From assembly GCA_964489125.1 (NCBI GenBank), contig CAZAXY010000155.1:1-6835 (forward strand): DNA of 6,835 nt, written 5' to 3'. Positions 1 to 6,083 of the stretch are shown here, piece after piece (within the stretch, counting starts at the first letter, position 1; every line of letters starts with the position of its first letter). The notes under the pieces are model-generated. The model had not been told where the DNA came from. It searched no databases and worked only from the letters and a program-made list of their open reading frames with translations. Both the position numbers and the translations under genes were made by a program. Source of the stretch: GYS-P2D sp964489125 (GTDB taxonomy: Bacteria > Bacteroidota > Bacteroidia > Chitinophagales > Saprospiraceae).

Positions 1-1
1 C

Positions 2-1057
2 ACCATATACGTCAATGATACTGGCAAGGGTATAGCTCCTGATGAACTAAGTAATGTATTTGATAGGTATTATATGTCTCAGCGTGATAGACATCACGAA
101 GGTGGTACTGGCATCGGTCTTGCGTTCAGTAAGGAGCTGGCGTTACTATTAGGAGGCTCCTTGACAGTAGAAAGTACGATTGATGTAGGGAGTACATTTT
201 ACTTGACTATACCTAAAAAATCAACTGAAGAGACACCAGTTGATATTGCCTCAGAGTCTTCAATTCACTTAGGCCCAGACAATCTTGAAGGAGCTGTTAG
301 TATCAGTTCAAGCAATGGTCATCTCAGGCGACTCCTGATTGCAGAAGACAACCCAGAACTTAGAGAATACTATCGCATCATATTGCCGGACTATAACATA
401 CACACGGTGAGCAATGGTCGAGAAGCGCTACAATTTCTAGAGCAAGAAAAAAACAAACCGGATCTAATCATTAGTGATGTCATGATGCCAGAAGTTGATG
501 GATTAGAGCTTCTGGATCACCTCAAGTCTGATAGTAATTATAGACATATACCAGTAATACTCGTTACCGCTAGAACAGATAGATATATCAAGATAAATGC
601 GTTGCGAGTTGGACTGGACGACTATCTCAGCAAGCCTTTCGACGAGGAAGAATTGCGAGTTAGAGTCCATAATCTGATCACCAACTATGACGCAAGAGAA
701 GATGAAGAGGTAAGTACTGTAAAAATTAATGACGCGGATGCCCAATGGCTGAACCAAATTGAGTCCTATATCACTGATCATATCTCAGATCATTTGTTAA
801 GCGTAGGTATGCTTACAACTGAGTTTGCGATGAGTGAATCTACACTTCGTCGACAATTGAAAAGGCTATGCGGCTTAGGTCCATCTAAATATCTCCAAGA
901 GCATAAGCTTGACAAATCAAGATCACTACTTGAGAAGAAACAATATAGGACTATAGCAGAAGTCGCATATCACTCAGGATTTAGAGATGCCAAGTCATTT
1001 TCTCGCAGTTTTAAATCGAGATATGGGCGGAGCCCGTCCGCTTATCTAAGTGAGTAG
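2..1057 (+). CDS. Hybrid two-component regulator (HTCS-like), C-terminal part: kinase ATPase, receiver, AraC HTH
   Basis: The gene runs in from the left edge, so the reading frame is open from base 2 (351 visible residues) and the true start is outside the window. The visible protein begins inside a histidine-kinase ATPase domain, with the G1 box DTGKGI, the F-box region FDRYY and the G2 box GGTGIGL. A receiver domain follows at about residues 108-228, with the acidic pair ED, the phospho-acceptor Asp in ISDVMMPEVDG (about residue 159) and the conserved Lys in LSKPF (about 211). The last 100 residues are an AraC-type double helix-turn-helix, including STLRRQLKRL and AEVAYHSGFRDAKSFSRSFK. This order is typical of Bacteroidota hybrid two-component regulators, which sense a ligand through an upstream sensor region (not visible here) and activate nearby genes, often for glycan use. 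The ligand cannot be inferred. The first possible regulatory target downstream is a pair of phased repeats about 70 bp past the stop. Confidence 0.93.
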   Translation, partial: TIYVNDTGKGIAPDELSNVFDRYYMSQRDRHHEGGTGIGLAFSKELALLLGGSLTVESTIDVGSTFYLTIPKKSTEETPVDIASESSIHLGPDNLEGAVSISSSNGHLRRLLIAEDNPELREYYRIILPDYNIHTVSNGREALQFLEQEKNKPDLIISDVMMPEVDGLELLDHLKSDSNYRHIPVILVTARTDRYIKINALRVGLDDYLSKPFDEEELRVRVHNLITNYDAREDEEVSTVKINDADAQWLNQIESYITDHISDHLLSVGMLTTEFAMSESTLRRQLKRLCGLGPSKYLQEHKLDKSRSLLEKKQYRTIAEVAYHSGFRDAKSFSRSFKSRYGRSPSAYLSE

Positions 1058-1128
1058 AATCACCATTCTGAAAAAGTCTCCCTTGATCCAAATCTCAGCG
1101 CTATTTGATGTTCTACATGCGCTCTTGG

Positions 1129-1163
1129 CGGATTGTGCAACCACTTTGACCGATTTAGCAACC
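1129..1163 (+). promoter_or_regulatory. 21-bp phased direct repeats, probable operator of sRNA copy A
   Basis: Two 14-bp half-sites, CGGATTGTGCAACC (1129-1142) and CCGATTTAGCAACC (1150-1163), lie in the same orientation exactly 21 bp apart, two helical turns. That geometry is usual for AraC-type activators and also for LytTR regulators. A degenerate Bacteroidota -7 box, GACATTTG (1174-1181; consensus TAnnTTTG), follows. It would place transcription start near 1187, at the 5' end of the RNA closing stem. No good -33 box is seen, which fits an activator-dependent promoter. That the adjacent hybrid regulator is the binder is inference. An ECF-type -35 reading of GCAACC is an alternative. Confidence 0.55.
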
Positions 1164-1185
1164 TCCAATATTAGACATTTGATCT

Positions 1186-1365
1186 ATTGTTTGAGCAAAG
1201 CATCAAGTGCTAAATGTATTAGAGTTTTTCATTTCACTCAATCCATCCAGGTGTAGCTTACACGTTGGTATTGATTATTTAGGATGACATCTGGCGCTCA
1301 AACAATTACATATCAACTTTTACTGCAACAACCAAGGCTACCTAATTATCAGGTAGCCTTTTTTT
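1186..1365 (+). ncRNA. Predicted structured small RNA, copy A (about 180 nt)
   Basis: The segment has no convincing reading frame but pairs well. A closing stem P1 joins ATTGTTTGAGC (1186-1196) with GCTCAAACAAT (1296-1306): 11 pairs, no mismatch. Inside are a short hairpin AGCA/TGCT (1199-1211) and stem P3, CCAGGTG (1247-1253) with CATCTGG (1288-1294), seven pairs with one G-U, enclosing a 34-nt loop. P3 abuts P1 with one linking base, as in a multi-branch junction. A perfect 10-bp terminator hairpin with seven T's ends the unit. The same pairings recur in copy B. The family is not recognised. The length resembles 6S RNA, but I do not see a 6S-like central bubble. The 5' end is inferred, not mapped. 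Confidence 0.65.
1334..1365 (+). terminator. Intrinsic terminator of sRNA copy A
   Basis: AAGGCTACCT (1334-1343) pairs perfectly with AGGTAGCCTT (1351-1360) around a 7-nt loop, and the T-run covers 1359-1365. This is a strong Rho-independent terminator on the plus strand. Confidence 0.9.
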
Positions 1366-1425
1366 AATGTGCCACTTTTTAAGCCTACAAATTCTGTTCT
1401 CAGTACCTGTTTTATAGCCTTATGA

Positions 1426-1460
1426 CGGATTGAGCAACCAATTTGACCGATTTAGCAACC
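1426..1460 (+). promoter_or_regulatory. 21-bp phased direct repeats, probable operator of sRNA copy B
   Basis: Half-sites CGGATTGAGCAACC (1426-1439) and CCGATTTAGCAACC (1447-1460) are again exactly 21 bp apart. The downstream half-site is identical to that of copy A. The degenerate -7 box GATATTTG (1471-1478) lies at the same distance from it and from the predicted RNA 5' end as in copy A. The retained spacing in both copies supports a functional site. Confidence 0.55.
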
Positions 1461-1483
1461 TCCGATCTTAGATATTTGATCTA

Positions 1484-1661
1484 TTGTTTGAGCAAAGCAT
1501 CAAGTGCTAAATGCATTAGAGTTTTCATTTCACTCAAGGCATCCAGGTGGCTAGCAATAGGTTTGGGTTAGGAAAGACAGACATCTGGTGCTCAAGCAAC
1601 GTCTTAAATCTTTTTACTGCATCAACCAAGGTTACCTAAATATGATTAGGTAGCCTTTTTT
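1484..1661 (+). ncRNA. Predicted structured small RNA, copy B (about 178 nt)
   Basis: This is a paralogue of the RNA at 1186-1365. P1 pairs TTGTTTGAGC (1484-1493) with GCTCAAGCAA (1590-1599); the one change from copy A in this stem turns an A-U pair into G-U, so pairing survives. P3 pairs CCAGGTG (1543-1549) with CATCTGG (1582-1588) around a 32-nt loop that is largely unrelated in sequence to that of copy A. The AGCA/TGCT hairpin is unchanged. A single-T indel between the copies (five T's versus four near 1521-1525) argues against a coding role. The terminator runs up to the helicase stop codon. The target is unknown; the variable P3 loop is the obvious candidate for copy-specific base pairing. 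Confidence 0.65.
1628..1661 (+). terminator. Intrinsic terminator of sRNA copy B
   Basis: AAGGTTACCTAA (1628-1639) pairs with TTAGGTAGCCTT (1646-1657) over 12 pairs including one G-U, with a 6-nt loop and T-run 1656-1661. Read from the minus strand, the hairpin follows the helicase stop at once but lacks a T-run after it, so it would be at best a weak terminator for the helicase. Confidence 0.88.
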
Positions 1662-3351
1662 ATCTCCTTTTCTTCTTCTTAAAATTTCGATTCTTACGAC
1701 CTTTCTTGCCGCCCCTACCCTTCGGCATAGGATTGGCTATCTCGACATTAATCTTACGTCCTCTGAATCTAGAATTACGCATCCTACTAATGACTAATTC
1801 CTCCAGCCCTTCCTCCACTTCAAAGAAGCTAAAATTCTTCTGTAAGTCGATAGCACCTATTGAGAACTTCTTGCCCTTAAGCGATTGATTGATCAGTGTG
1901 ATCATCTCTTTAGGATTTACCTTCTGGTCCTTTCCTAAGTTTATGAAGTAGCGTGTATAGGATGCATTGTCCCTTTTAGAGCGCTTATCTCTGCCTTTTC
2001 CCTTATCCCTAGATGATTTAGCCTGCACATTGAGGTCTCCGGCATTGCTGTAATATTCAAGAAATCGATTGAATTCTACGGAAACAAATCGCTTGATTAA
2101 GTCTTCTCGACTCATCCATTCCAACTTGTTGTTGACCTCTTCGATAAACTCGGATATCTGCTCTTCATTGATGGTGACTTTCTCAACCTCATCTATCAGG
2201 TTAAATAGGCGCTTGCGACAGATCTCAGAACCCTCGGGTATTTGTTTTTGCTCAAACGACTTTTCTATTTTCTTCTCGAGCTGGCGGATCTTACCACCTT
2301 CTTTAGCATTGATGATGGTGATACAGATACCGTGCTTATTAGCTCGTCCAGTCCGTCCACTTCGATGGACATAGGTCTCAAGGCTGTCTGGCAGCTGGTA
2401 ATTGATGACATGTGTGAGATCATTGACATCGATACCACGTGCTGCAACATCTGTTGCGACGAGCATCTGAATTTTCTTCTCACGGAATCGCTGCATGACC
2501 TGATCCCGCTGGGCTTGAGATAGATCGCCATGAGTACAATCTGCACTGTAACCATCTTGCATCAGCTTATCAGCGATCTGCTGAGTCTCTCGTCGAGTTC
2601 TACAGAATACGATGCTATAGATGTCTGGATGGAAGTCGGCTAACCTTTTGAGCACCTTATACCTATTTTTATGTAAGGTCATATAGTACTCGTGACTCAC
2701 ATTGGACGTACTCTTGTTCTCTTCTATGACAGAAATCTCGTGAGGATCTGTCATATACTTCTTAGCAATCTTCCGTATCTCCTTGGGCATTGTGGCAGAA
2801 AACAAGATGGTCTGCTTCTCATCAGGGGTAGTATCGAGGATTGCATTCAAGCTATCTTGAAATCCCATGGACAGCATCTCATCTGCCTCATCAAGGACGA
2901 GGAATCTGACATTACCAAGCTTCAACTTGCGCCGCTCTATTAGATCGAGTGTTCGACCTGGAGTACCTACTACAATTTGTACACCCTTGCTGAGTGCGCG
3001 AATCTGCTCACGGATTCCAGTTCCACCATATACTGCAAGTGTTGAAATCCTGGGCATGTGCTTGCTGAATGATTCTATGTCGCGACAGATTTGTAAGCAC
3101 AACTCACGGGTAGGTGTTAGTATGATCGCCTGTACGGTATTCTCATCAGTGTCGATCTGATTGAGGATAGGCAAACTAAATGTTGCTGTCTTTCCCGTTC
3201 CAGTCTGTGCAAGAGCAATAAGGTCTCCGTCACTCTCCAATAGGTGCGGTATGGCTTGTTCTTGAATGGGCGTGGGCTTCTCAAAGCCAAGATCTTCTAG
3301 CCCTTTTAAAATCTCGCCTTTAAGGCTTAAGTCGTTGAAGGTAAGGTTCAA
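1660..3351 (-). CDS. DEAD-box ATP-dependent RNA helicase, DeaD/CsdA type with DbpA-like RNA-binding domain
   Basis: A 563-residue protein with the full set of DEAD-box motifs: Q-motif GFEKPTPIQ (22-30), Walker A AQTGTGKT (48-55), PTREL (80-84), TPGR (130-133), DEAD (154-157), SAT (185-187), ATDVAARGID (299-308) and HRSGRTGR (329-336). Residues about 466-538 resemble the DbpA-type RNA-binding domain (FSIGAIDLQKNFSFFEV onward), and the tail is a Gly/Lys/Arg-rich RNA-binding extension. The family unwinds short RNA duplexes in ribosome assembly, mRNA decay and cold adaptation. The start is TTG at 3351-3349: an in-frame TAA lies three codons upstream, no ATG exists before the Q-motif, and the N-terminus aligns with the usual family start. 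It is convergent with the sRNA pair, whose terminator touches its stop codon. It is probably a core gene, richer in GC than the operon to its right. Confidence 0.96.
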   Translation of the reverse strand: MNLTFNDLSLKGEILKGLEDLGFEKPTPIQEQAIPHLLESDGDLIALAQTGTGKTATFSLPILNQIDTDENTVQAIILTPTRELCLQICRDIESFSKHMPRISTLAVYGGTGIREQIRALSKGVQIVVGTPGRTLDLIERRKLKLGNVRFLVLDEADEMLSMGFQDSLNAILDTTPDEKQTILFSATMPKEIRKIAKKYMTDPHEISVIEENKSTSNVSHEYYMTLHKNRYKVLKRLADFHPDIYSIVFCRTRRETQQIADKLMQDGYSADCTHGDLSQAQRDQVMQRFREKKIQMLVATDVAARGIDVNDLTHVINYQLPDSLETYVHRSGRTGRANKHGICITIINAKEGGKIRQLEKKIEKSFEQKQIPEGSEICRKRLFNLIDEVEKVTINEEQISEFIEEVNNKLEWMSREDLIKRFVSVEFNRFLEYYSNAGDLNVQAKSSRDKGKGRDKRSKRDNASYTRYFINLGKDQKVNPKEMITLINQSLKGKKFSIGAIDLQKNFSFFEVEEGLEELVISRMRNSRFRGRKINVEIANPMPKGRGGKKGRKNRNFKKKKRR

Positions 3352-3445
3352 AAGCTTTTATATTTGATGACTTTGAGCTCTTACGTTTCATAGACATGGC
3401 GCTATCGACTACGACTGAGAAGAATAAGTATCCTCAAAAAGAGTG

Positions 3446-3453
3446 CAAAGATA
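3446..3453 (-). promoter_or_regulatory. Candidate -7 box for the helicase gene
   Basis: On the minus strand this reads TATCTTTG, an exact match to the Bacteroidota -7 consensus TAnnTTTG. It would give a leader of about 90 nt before the TTG start. No convincing -33 TTTG lies at the right distance. An inverted repeat AAGAG-N7-CTCTT (3463-3479) sits just upstream and could be a regulatory site. Confidence 0.45.
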
Positions 3454-3589
3454 AGCTTTATCAAGAGTCATGTTCTCTTATGAGCTATTCAACATAATAT
3501 ATGGCATGACCTAGGGATTAACTTATTTGCAGCTGTCATATAGACAAGTAACGTAAAAATCATTTTTAGATAGAATTCCTGAGAACTAT

Positions 3590-3617
3590 AGCCATGCCCG
3601 CCAAGCATGGCTTTTTT
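3590..3617 (+). terminator. Orphan intrinsic terminator
   Basis: AGCCATGC (3590-3597) pairs perfectly with GCATGGCT (3605-3612) around a 7-nt loop, followed by six T's (3612-3617). It faces right, but no plus-strand gene lies between it and the divergent helicase start. It therefore ends an unannotated transcript, blocks readthrough, or is a relic. Confidence 0.75.
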
Positions 3618-3873
3618 GTTTCTGATTCAGCACCTTTCCTTTTGATGCAAAAAAGCTCTTTTACAGTACTGCAATTCTTAGTGCAATTAGAATCGGTACA
3701 CGCTAACCTAAAGCTTATAATGTCTGATATAAAATGTATGTGCCTGTCATAATGATGTCTCATTATTTTAACGTCGGCATAATAGTACTAAATCGATATT
3801 CCCTAACAACTTCCCGACAATTCTTCATCAAAATATCACTGTATACCATGAGATTCTTTTGGTTCGAACAATT

Positions 3874-3881
3874 TATCTTTG
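3874..3881 (+). promoter_or_regulatory. Candidate -7 box for the beta-barrel/M43-like operon
   Basis: TATCTTTG matches TAnnTTTG exactly. Transcription would begin near 3888, leaving a leader of about 110 nt before the preferred TTG start. No clear -33 element is seen. If real, it rules out the upstream in-frame ATG codons as starts, except the one at 3917. Confidence 0.4.
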
Positions 3882-3997
3882 ATTATAATAGACTGTGTCA
3901 TTGCTTAACCAATAATATGTTACATATATCTGAAAGACAGCGATGGTGTTTTTATGCTCCTAAAAAGTGCTTTGCGCTATACAATTTTCAATTTTTT

Positions 3998-4693
3998 TTG
4001 CGCGTCAACACCTTATTAATATTCTTAGTGCTATTTACTATCTACACTTATGCACAAGAAGAGGTAGCATCAGAATTTAATATTCCTTATCATGATACTT
4101 CTTCAAATAGTAAAGTTCATAAAGAAAAGTGGCTTGATGACTCAGAATTTAGTTTATTCATTGCCGCTGGGCAGTACGGACTTAATAGAACATCATCTCT
4201 GATTGTTTCTCCTCTCGTCATTAATAATGAGAGTTCGTATAGTATTGGAATAGCTTCAAATTTGGCTAATTATCGTCATTATAAGGCCAGATTATATGTT
4301 GCATATGAACAGGTTGGCATTGAAGAAACATTTAGAAGAATAGATCAATCTCTTTTTCAGAGTAACTTGAAATTTAAATCCGCAAATGTCGGGATCATAC
4401 CTCTTGTATTTAGTATTGGGGATTCTTTTGGGGCATATTCTGGCATAGGGGTCTTCGCTCAGTATCATTTAAACATACAGATTGATTCTCTCGATGGCAG
4501 TGAATTCAATATAGACATAGATAAGGTATTTGAAAGATTCGGTTATGGTACAATTCTACAACTAGGGGTCTTTTATAAAAATCTACGTATAGAAATTAAT
4601 GGGTTCAACTCATTTTCAGATACATCTGAAGTTGTCGGCATTCCCAATCTTAGGAGAATCGGTTCAACAATATCATTGCACTATGGATTTTAA
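3998..4693 (+). CDS. Small secreted outer-membrane beta-barrel-like protein
   Basis: I do not recognise a named family. From the TTG at 3998 the protein has 231 residues and opens with a good type I signal peptide: MRVN, a hydrophobic core LLIFLVLFTIY, and a cleavage site after TYA before QEE. The mature part shows alternating polar and hydrophobic strands, glycines and aromatics (FIAAGQYGL, YSIGIASNL, GAYSGIGVFAQYH, ILQLGVFYKNL) and ends in Phe after ISLHYG, the usual terminal signal of outer-membrane barrels. About eight strands are plausible. The frame extends upstream to ATGs at 3917 and 3734, but those add noncoding-looking residues that would bury the signal peptide; 3917 remains a fallback. 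Its last 11 nt overlap the next gene, so the two are surely one operon. It may anchor or assist the partner lipoprotein (inference). AT content is visibly higher than in the helicase. Confidence 0.75.
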   Translation: MRVNTLLIFLVLFTIYTYAQEEVASEFNIPYHDTSSNSKVHKEKWLDDSEFSLFIAAGQYGLNRTSSLIVSPLVINNESSYSIGIASNLANYRHYKARLYVAYEQVGIEETFRRIDQSLFQSNLKFKSANVGIIPLVFSIGDSFGAYSGIGVFAQYHLNIQIDSLDGSEFNIDIDKVFERFGYGTILQLGVFYKNLRIEINGFNSFSDTSEVVGIPNLRRIGSTISLHYGF

Positions 4694-6083
4694 AACATTG
4701 AATTCAGTTATATATTTTGGCATTTTTTGCTCCTTTTTAACATTGAGTTGTACAGAATCTGATATAGTAGATGCCACCGAATTTTATGAGATAGGGAACG
4801 TCGATGATATCTTTATTACGGTTTCATCTGAATTTTATGTTGAAGGCGGTGACCCTATAAGCTTGAATGCTTTTGCACGCGACGAGCTAAATGAGGTTAT
4901 TACTAACATATCTGTTCAATATGAAGTTAATGGTGAGCGCATAGAAGGAAACACATTTGTACCAGATAAAACAGGAGTGTTTCGAGTAAATGCCGTTATT
5001 CCTGAAATTGACATTTTTTCGCCTACAGTTGTCATTTTTGGTATTTATGAAGATGGACTTGCCGACGCACAATTGTTATATGGCGGCCCTCCTTTTCTTA
5101 CTAATAACCCGTGGTCTTTACCACAGGATTTTTTCCTTCAAATAGAAGCTATTGTCGACGGAGAACCAAGATTCTTTAGGCGTAAGTTTAATGAGGTTTT
5201 TATGGAGGGAGATATCCCATTAAATTTTGAAGTGCCAATAAATGATGCTGGCATATATAGTTTTTATGCAAAGATAGGTAATACAAGATCTAAAGTGGTA
5301 GACATCACTGTTAGGCAAGAACCTGAGATTGCGAATATAGAAATGCCGGTCATTGTTCATAATCTAGGGGGGGCAATAGATGTTAGAGTTAATGAAGTTC
5401 TAATTGAAGTAAATGAGTTCCTCTCCAATACTCATGTTTCGCGGCTCTTAAGGGACAATCCAAATAAAGTATCAACTGGTATCAGCTTATTTCCAGTGGA
5501 ATTTGATCCGCAAGGAAGAAAGTTGGATTATATTGGATTAAATAGCGTTATTGAATCAGCAGAAAATCTCTCTTCTGCCGATCTACAAACTCTTGCTAAA
5601 GATAATTACTGGAATCCTAACAAATACATTAATATTTATATAACTGATAGATTTTTATCGCCAACAATTCCAGTCTCTTTATTGGGAGCAAGATTAGATG
5701 GTGCTGAAACACTTGAACAAGAGCCTAACAATCCATTATTTAATCCCATGTTTATTTGGGATAGAATATGGTCACCTGACCAAATAGCACATGAGTTTGG
5801 TCATTTTATGACTCTTCATAATATAAATGACTTATTGTGTATTGGCGATGGCGATTTTCTTCTGGATACCTATGCATACACTAAAGAAGCTAACCCTGAC
5901 GCAGCAGATATGGAATATATTATTGATAGATGCGATGATATAGATATTATTGAAAGCAATGTAATGAGTGAAATAATCAATGTCTCTTGGCGACAGATAT
6001 TTACTTATGACCAAAGAGAACGTATGTTAGAAGTTATCGAATATGGTCTTTTCTTGCCAAGTCCAAAAAATATTATCAAGTAG
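4683..6083 (+). CDS. Lipoprotein with Ig-like modules and M43 (pappalysin/cytophagalysin)-like metallopeptidase domain
   Basis: The 466-residue protein starts at ATG 4683, inside the end of the previous gene. The start is set by the lipoprotein signal MDFKTLNSVI, then FLTLSC; Cys23 is followed by TESD, an acidic patch like the Bacteroidota surface-export signal. Residues about 40-120 resemble an Ig-like domain (YEVNGERIEGNTFVPDKTGVF), and about 145-212 a second beta module. Residues about 220-455 fit the M43 pattern: NPNKYINIYITD, HEFGH (370-374), GDFLLDTYAY (390-399), the Met-turn NVMS (426-429), then FT..Q..RM (440-448). M43 members are secreted zinc endopeptidases with the motif HExxHxxGxxH. 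Here the motif reads HEFGHFMTLHN: Thr replaces Gly, and the third His is one residue early with Asn in its place. It may therefore be a divergent or zinc-altered enzyme. Family assignment rests on motif order, not a search. Confidence 0.8.
   Translation: MDFKTLNSVIYFGIFCSFLTLSCTESDIVDATEFYEIGNVDDIFITVSSEFYVEGGDPISLNAFARDELNEVITNISVQYEVNGERIEGNTFVPDKTGVFRVNAVIPEIDIFSPTVVIFGIYEDGLADAQLLYGGPPFLTNNPWSLPQDFFLQIEAIVDGEPRFFRRKFNEVFMEGDIPLNFEVPINDAGIYSFYAKIGNTRSKVVDITVRQEPEIANIEMPVIVHNLGGAIDVRVNEVLIEVNEFLSNTHVSRLLRDNPNKVSTGISLFPVEFDPQGRKLDYIGLNSVIESAENLSSADLQTLAKDNYWNPNKYINIYITDRFLSPTIPVSLLGARLDGAETLEQEPNNPLFNPMFIWDRIWSPDQIAHEFGHFMTLHNINDLLCIGDGDFLLDTYAYTKEANPDAADMEYIIDRCDDIDIIESNVMSEIINVSWRQIFTYDQRERMLEVIEYGLFLPSPKNIIK

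Larger units (their letters stand above)
1126..1366 (+). repeat. Tandem long direct repeat, copy A
   Basis: This unit of about 240 bp recurs at 1423-1662, offset by 297 bp. The first 128 bp are roughly 92 percent identical by hand alignment, with about ten substitutions and one single-T indel. A stretch of about 33 nt then differs almost completely, followed by another conserved block (GACATCTGG, then GCTCAARCAA) and a conserved terminator. Conservation at both ends and in paired segments, with a variable middle, fits a duplicated RNA gene rather than a transposon or protein duplication. Confidence 0.9.
1423..1662 (+). repeat. Tandem long direct repeat, copy B
   Basis: This is the second copy of the unit at 1126-1366, separated from it by a 56 bp unrelated spacer. 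It ends exactly where the convergent helicase gene ends: its terminator T-run overlaps the helicase stop codon. No inverted termini, target-site duplications or transposase are visible. Confidence 0.9.
3352..3997. other. Intergenic region between helicase and beta-barrel gene
   Basis: This stretch of about 645 bp is AT-rich and has no believable protein gene. Open frames on either strand translate to low-complexity or Cys/His/Phe-rich sequence without family resemblance. It holds a minus-strand promoter candidate for the helicase (3446-3453), an orphan plus-strand terminator (3590-3617) and a plus-strand promoter candidate (3874-3881). A second TAnnTTTG match on the plus strand, TATATTTG (3359-3366) with TTG 21 bp upstream, could start a transcript ending at the orphan terminator. 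Confidence 0.6.

Noticed and set aside
1050..1256. Open frame of 68 codons after the regulator gene (GTG start)
   Set aside because: It overlaps the regulator's end, runs through the phased repeats and the RNA core, and the equivalent frame in copy B is broken by a single-T indel. The sequence has no family resemblance.
1186..1661. 6S RNA identity for the twin RNAs
   Set aside because: The length fits, but the fold is a multi-branch closed by a short stem rather than one long hairpin with a central bubble. Kept only as an alternative to test with a covariance model.
1126..1662. CRISPR array or insertion sequence as an explanation of the repeats
   Set aside because: There are only two long copies with no short spacer pattern, inverted ends or transposase. 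The internal stems and terminators fit RNA genes better.
2069..3160. Several plus-strand frames of 80-100 codons within the helicase gene
   Set aside because: They are antisense shadows of a gene with every DEAD-box motif intact.
3566..3763. Minus-strand frame of 65 codons
   Set aside because: It crosses the orphan terminator hairpin, has no recognisable motif and is rich in Cys and His in a way typical of noncoding translation.
3734..3997. Upstream in-frame extension of the beta-barrel gene from ATG 3734
   Set aside because: The added residues look like translated noncoding DNA (Cys, Phe, His and Trp rich), would bury the signal peptide about 90 residues inside, and begin before the promoter candidate at 3874.
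4599..4682. Upstream start for the M43-like gene at ATG 4599
   Set aside because: It would add 28 residues before a clear lipoprotein signal peptide and lies deep inside the previous gene. ATG 4683 gives the correct signal.
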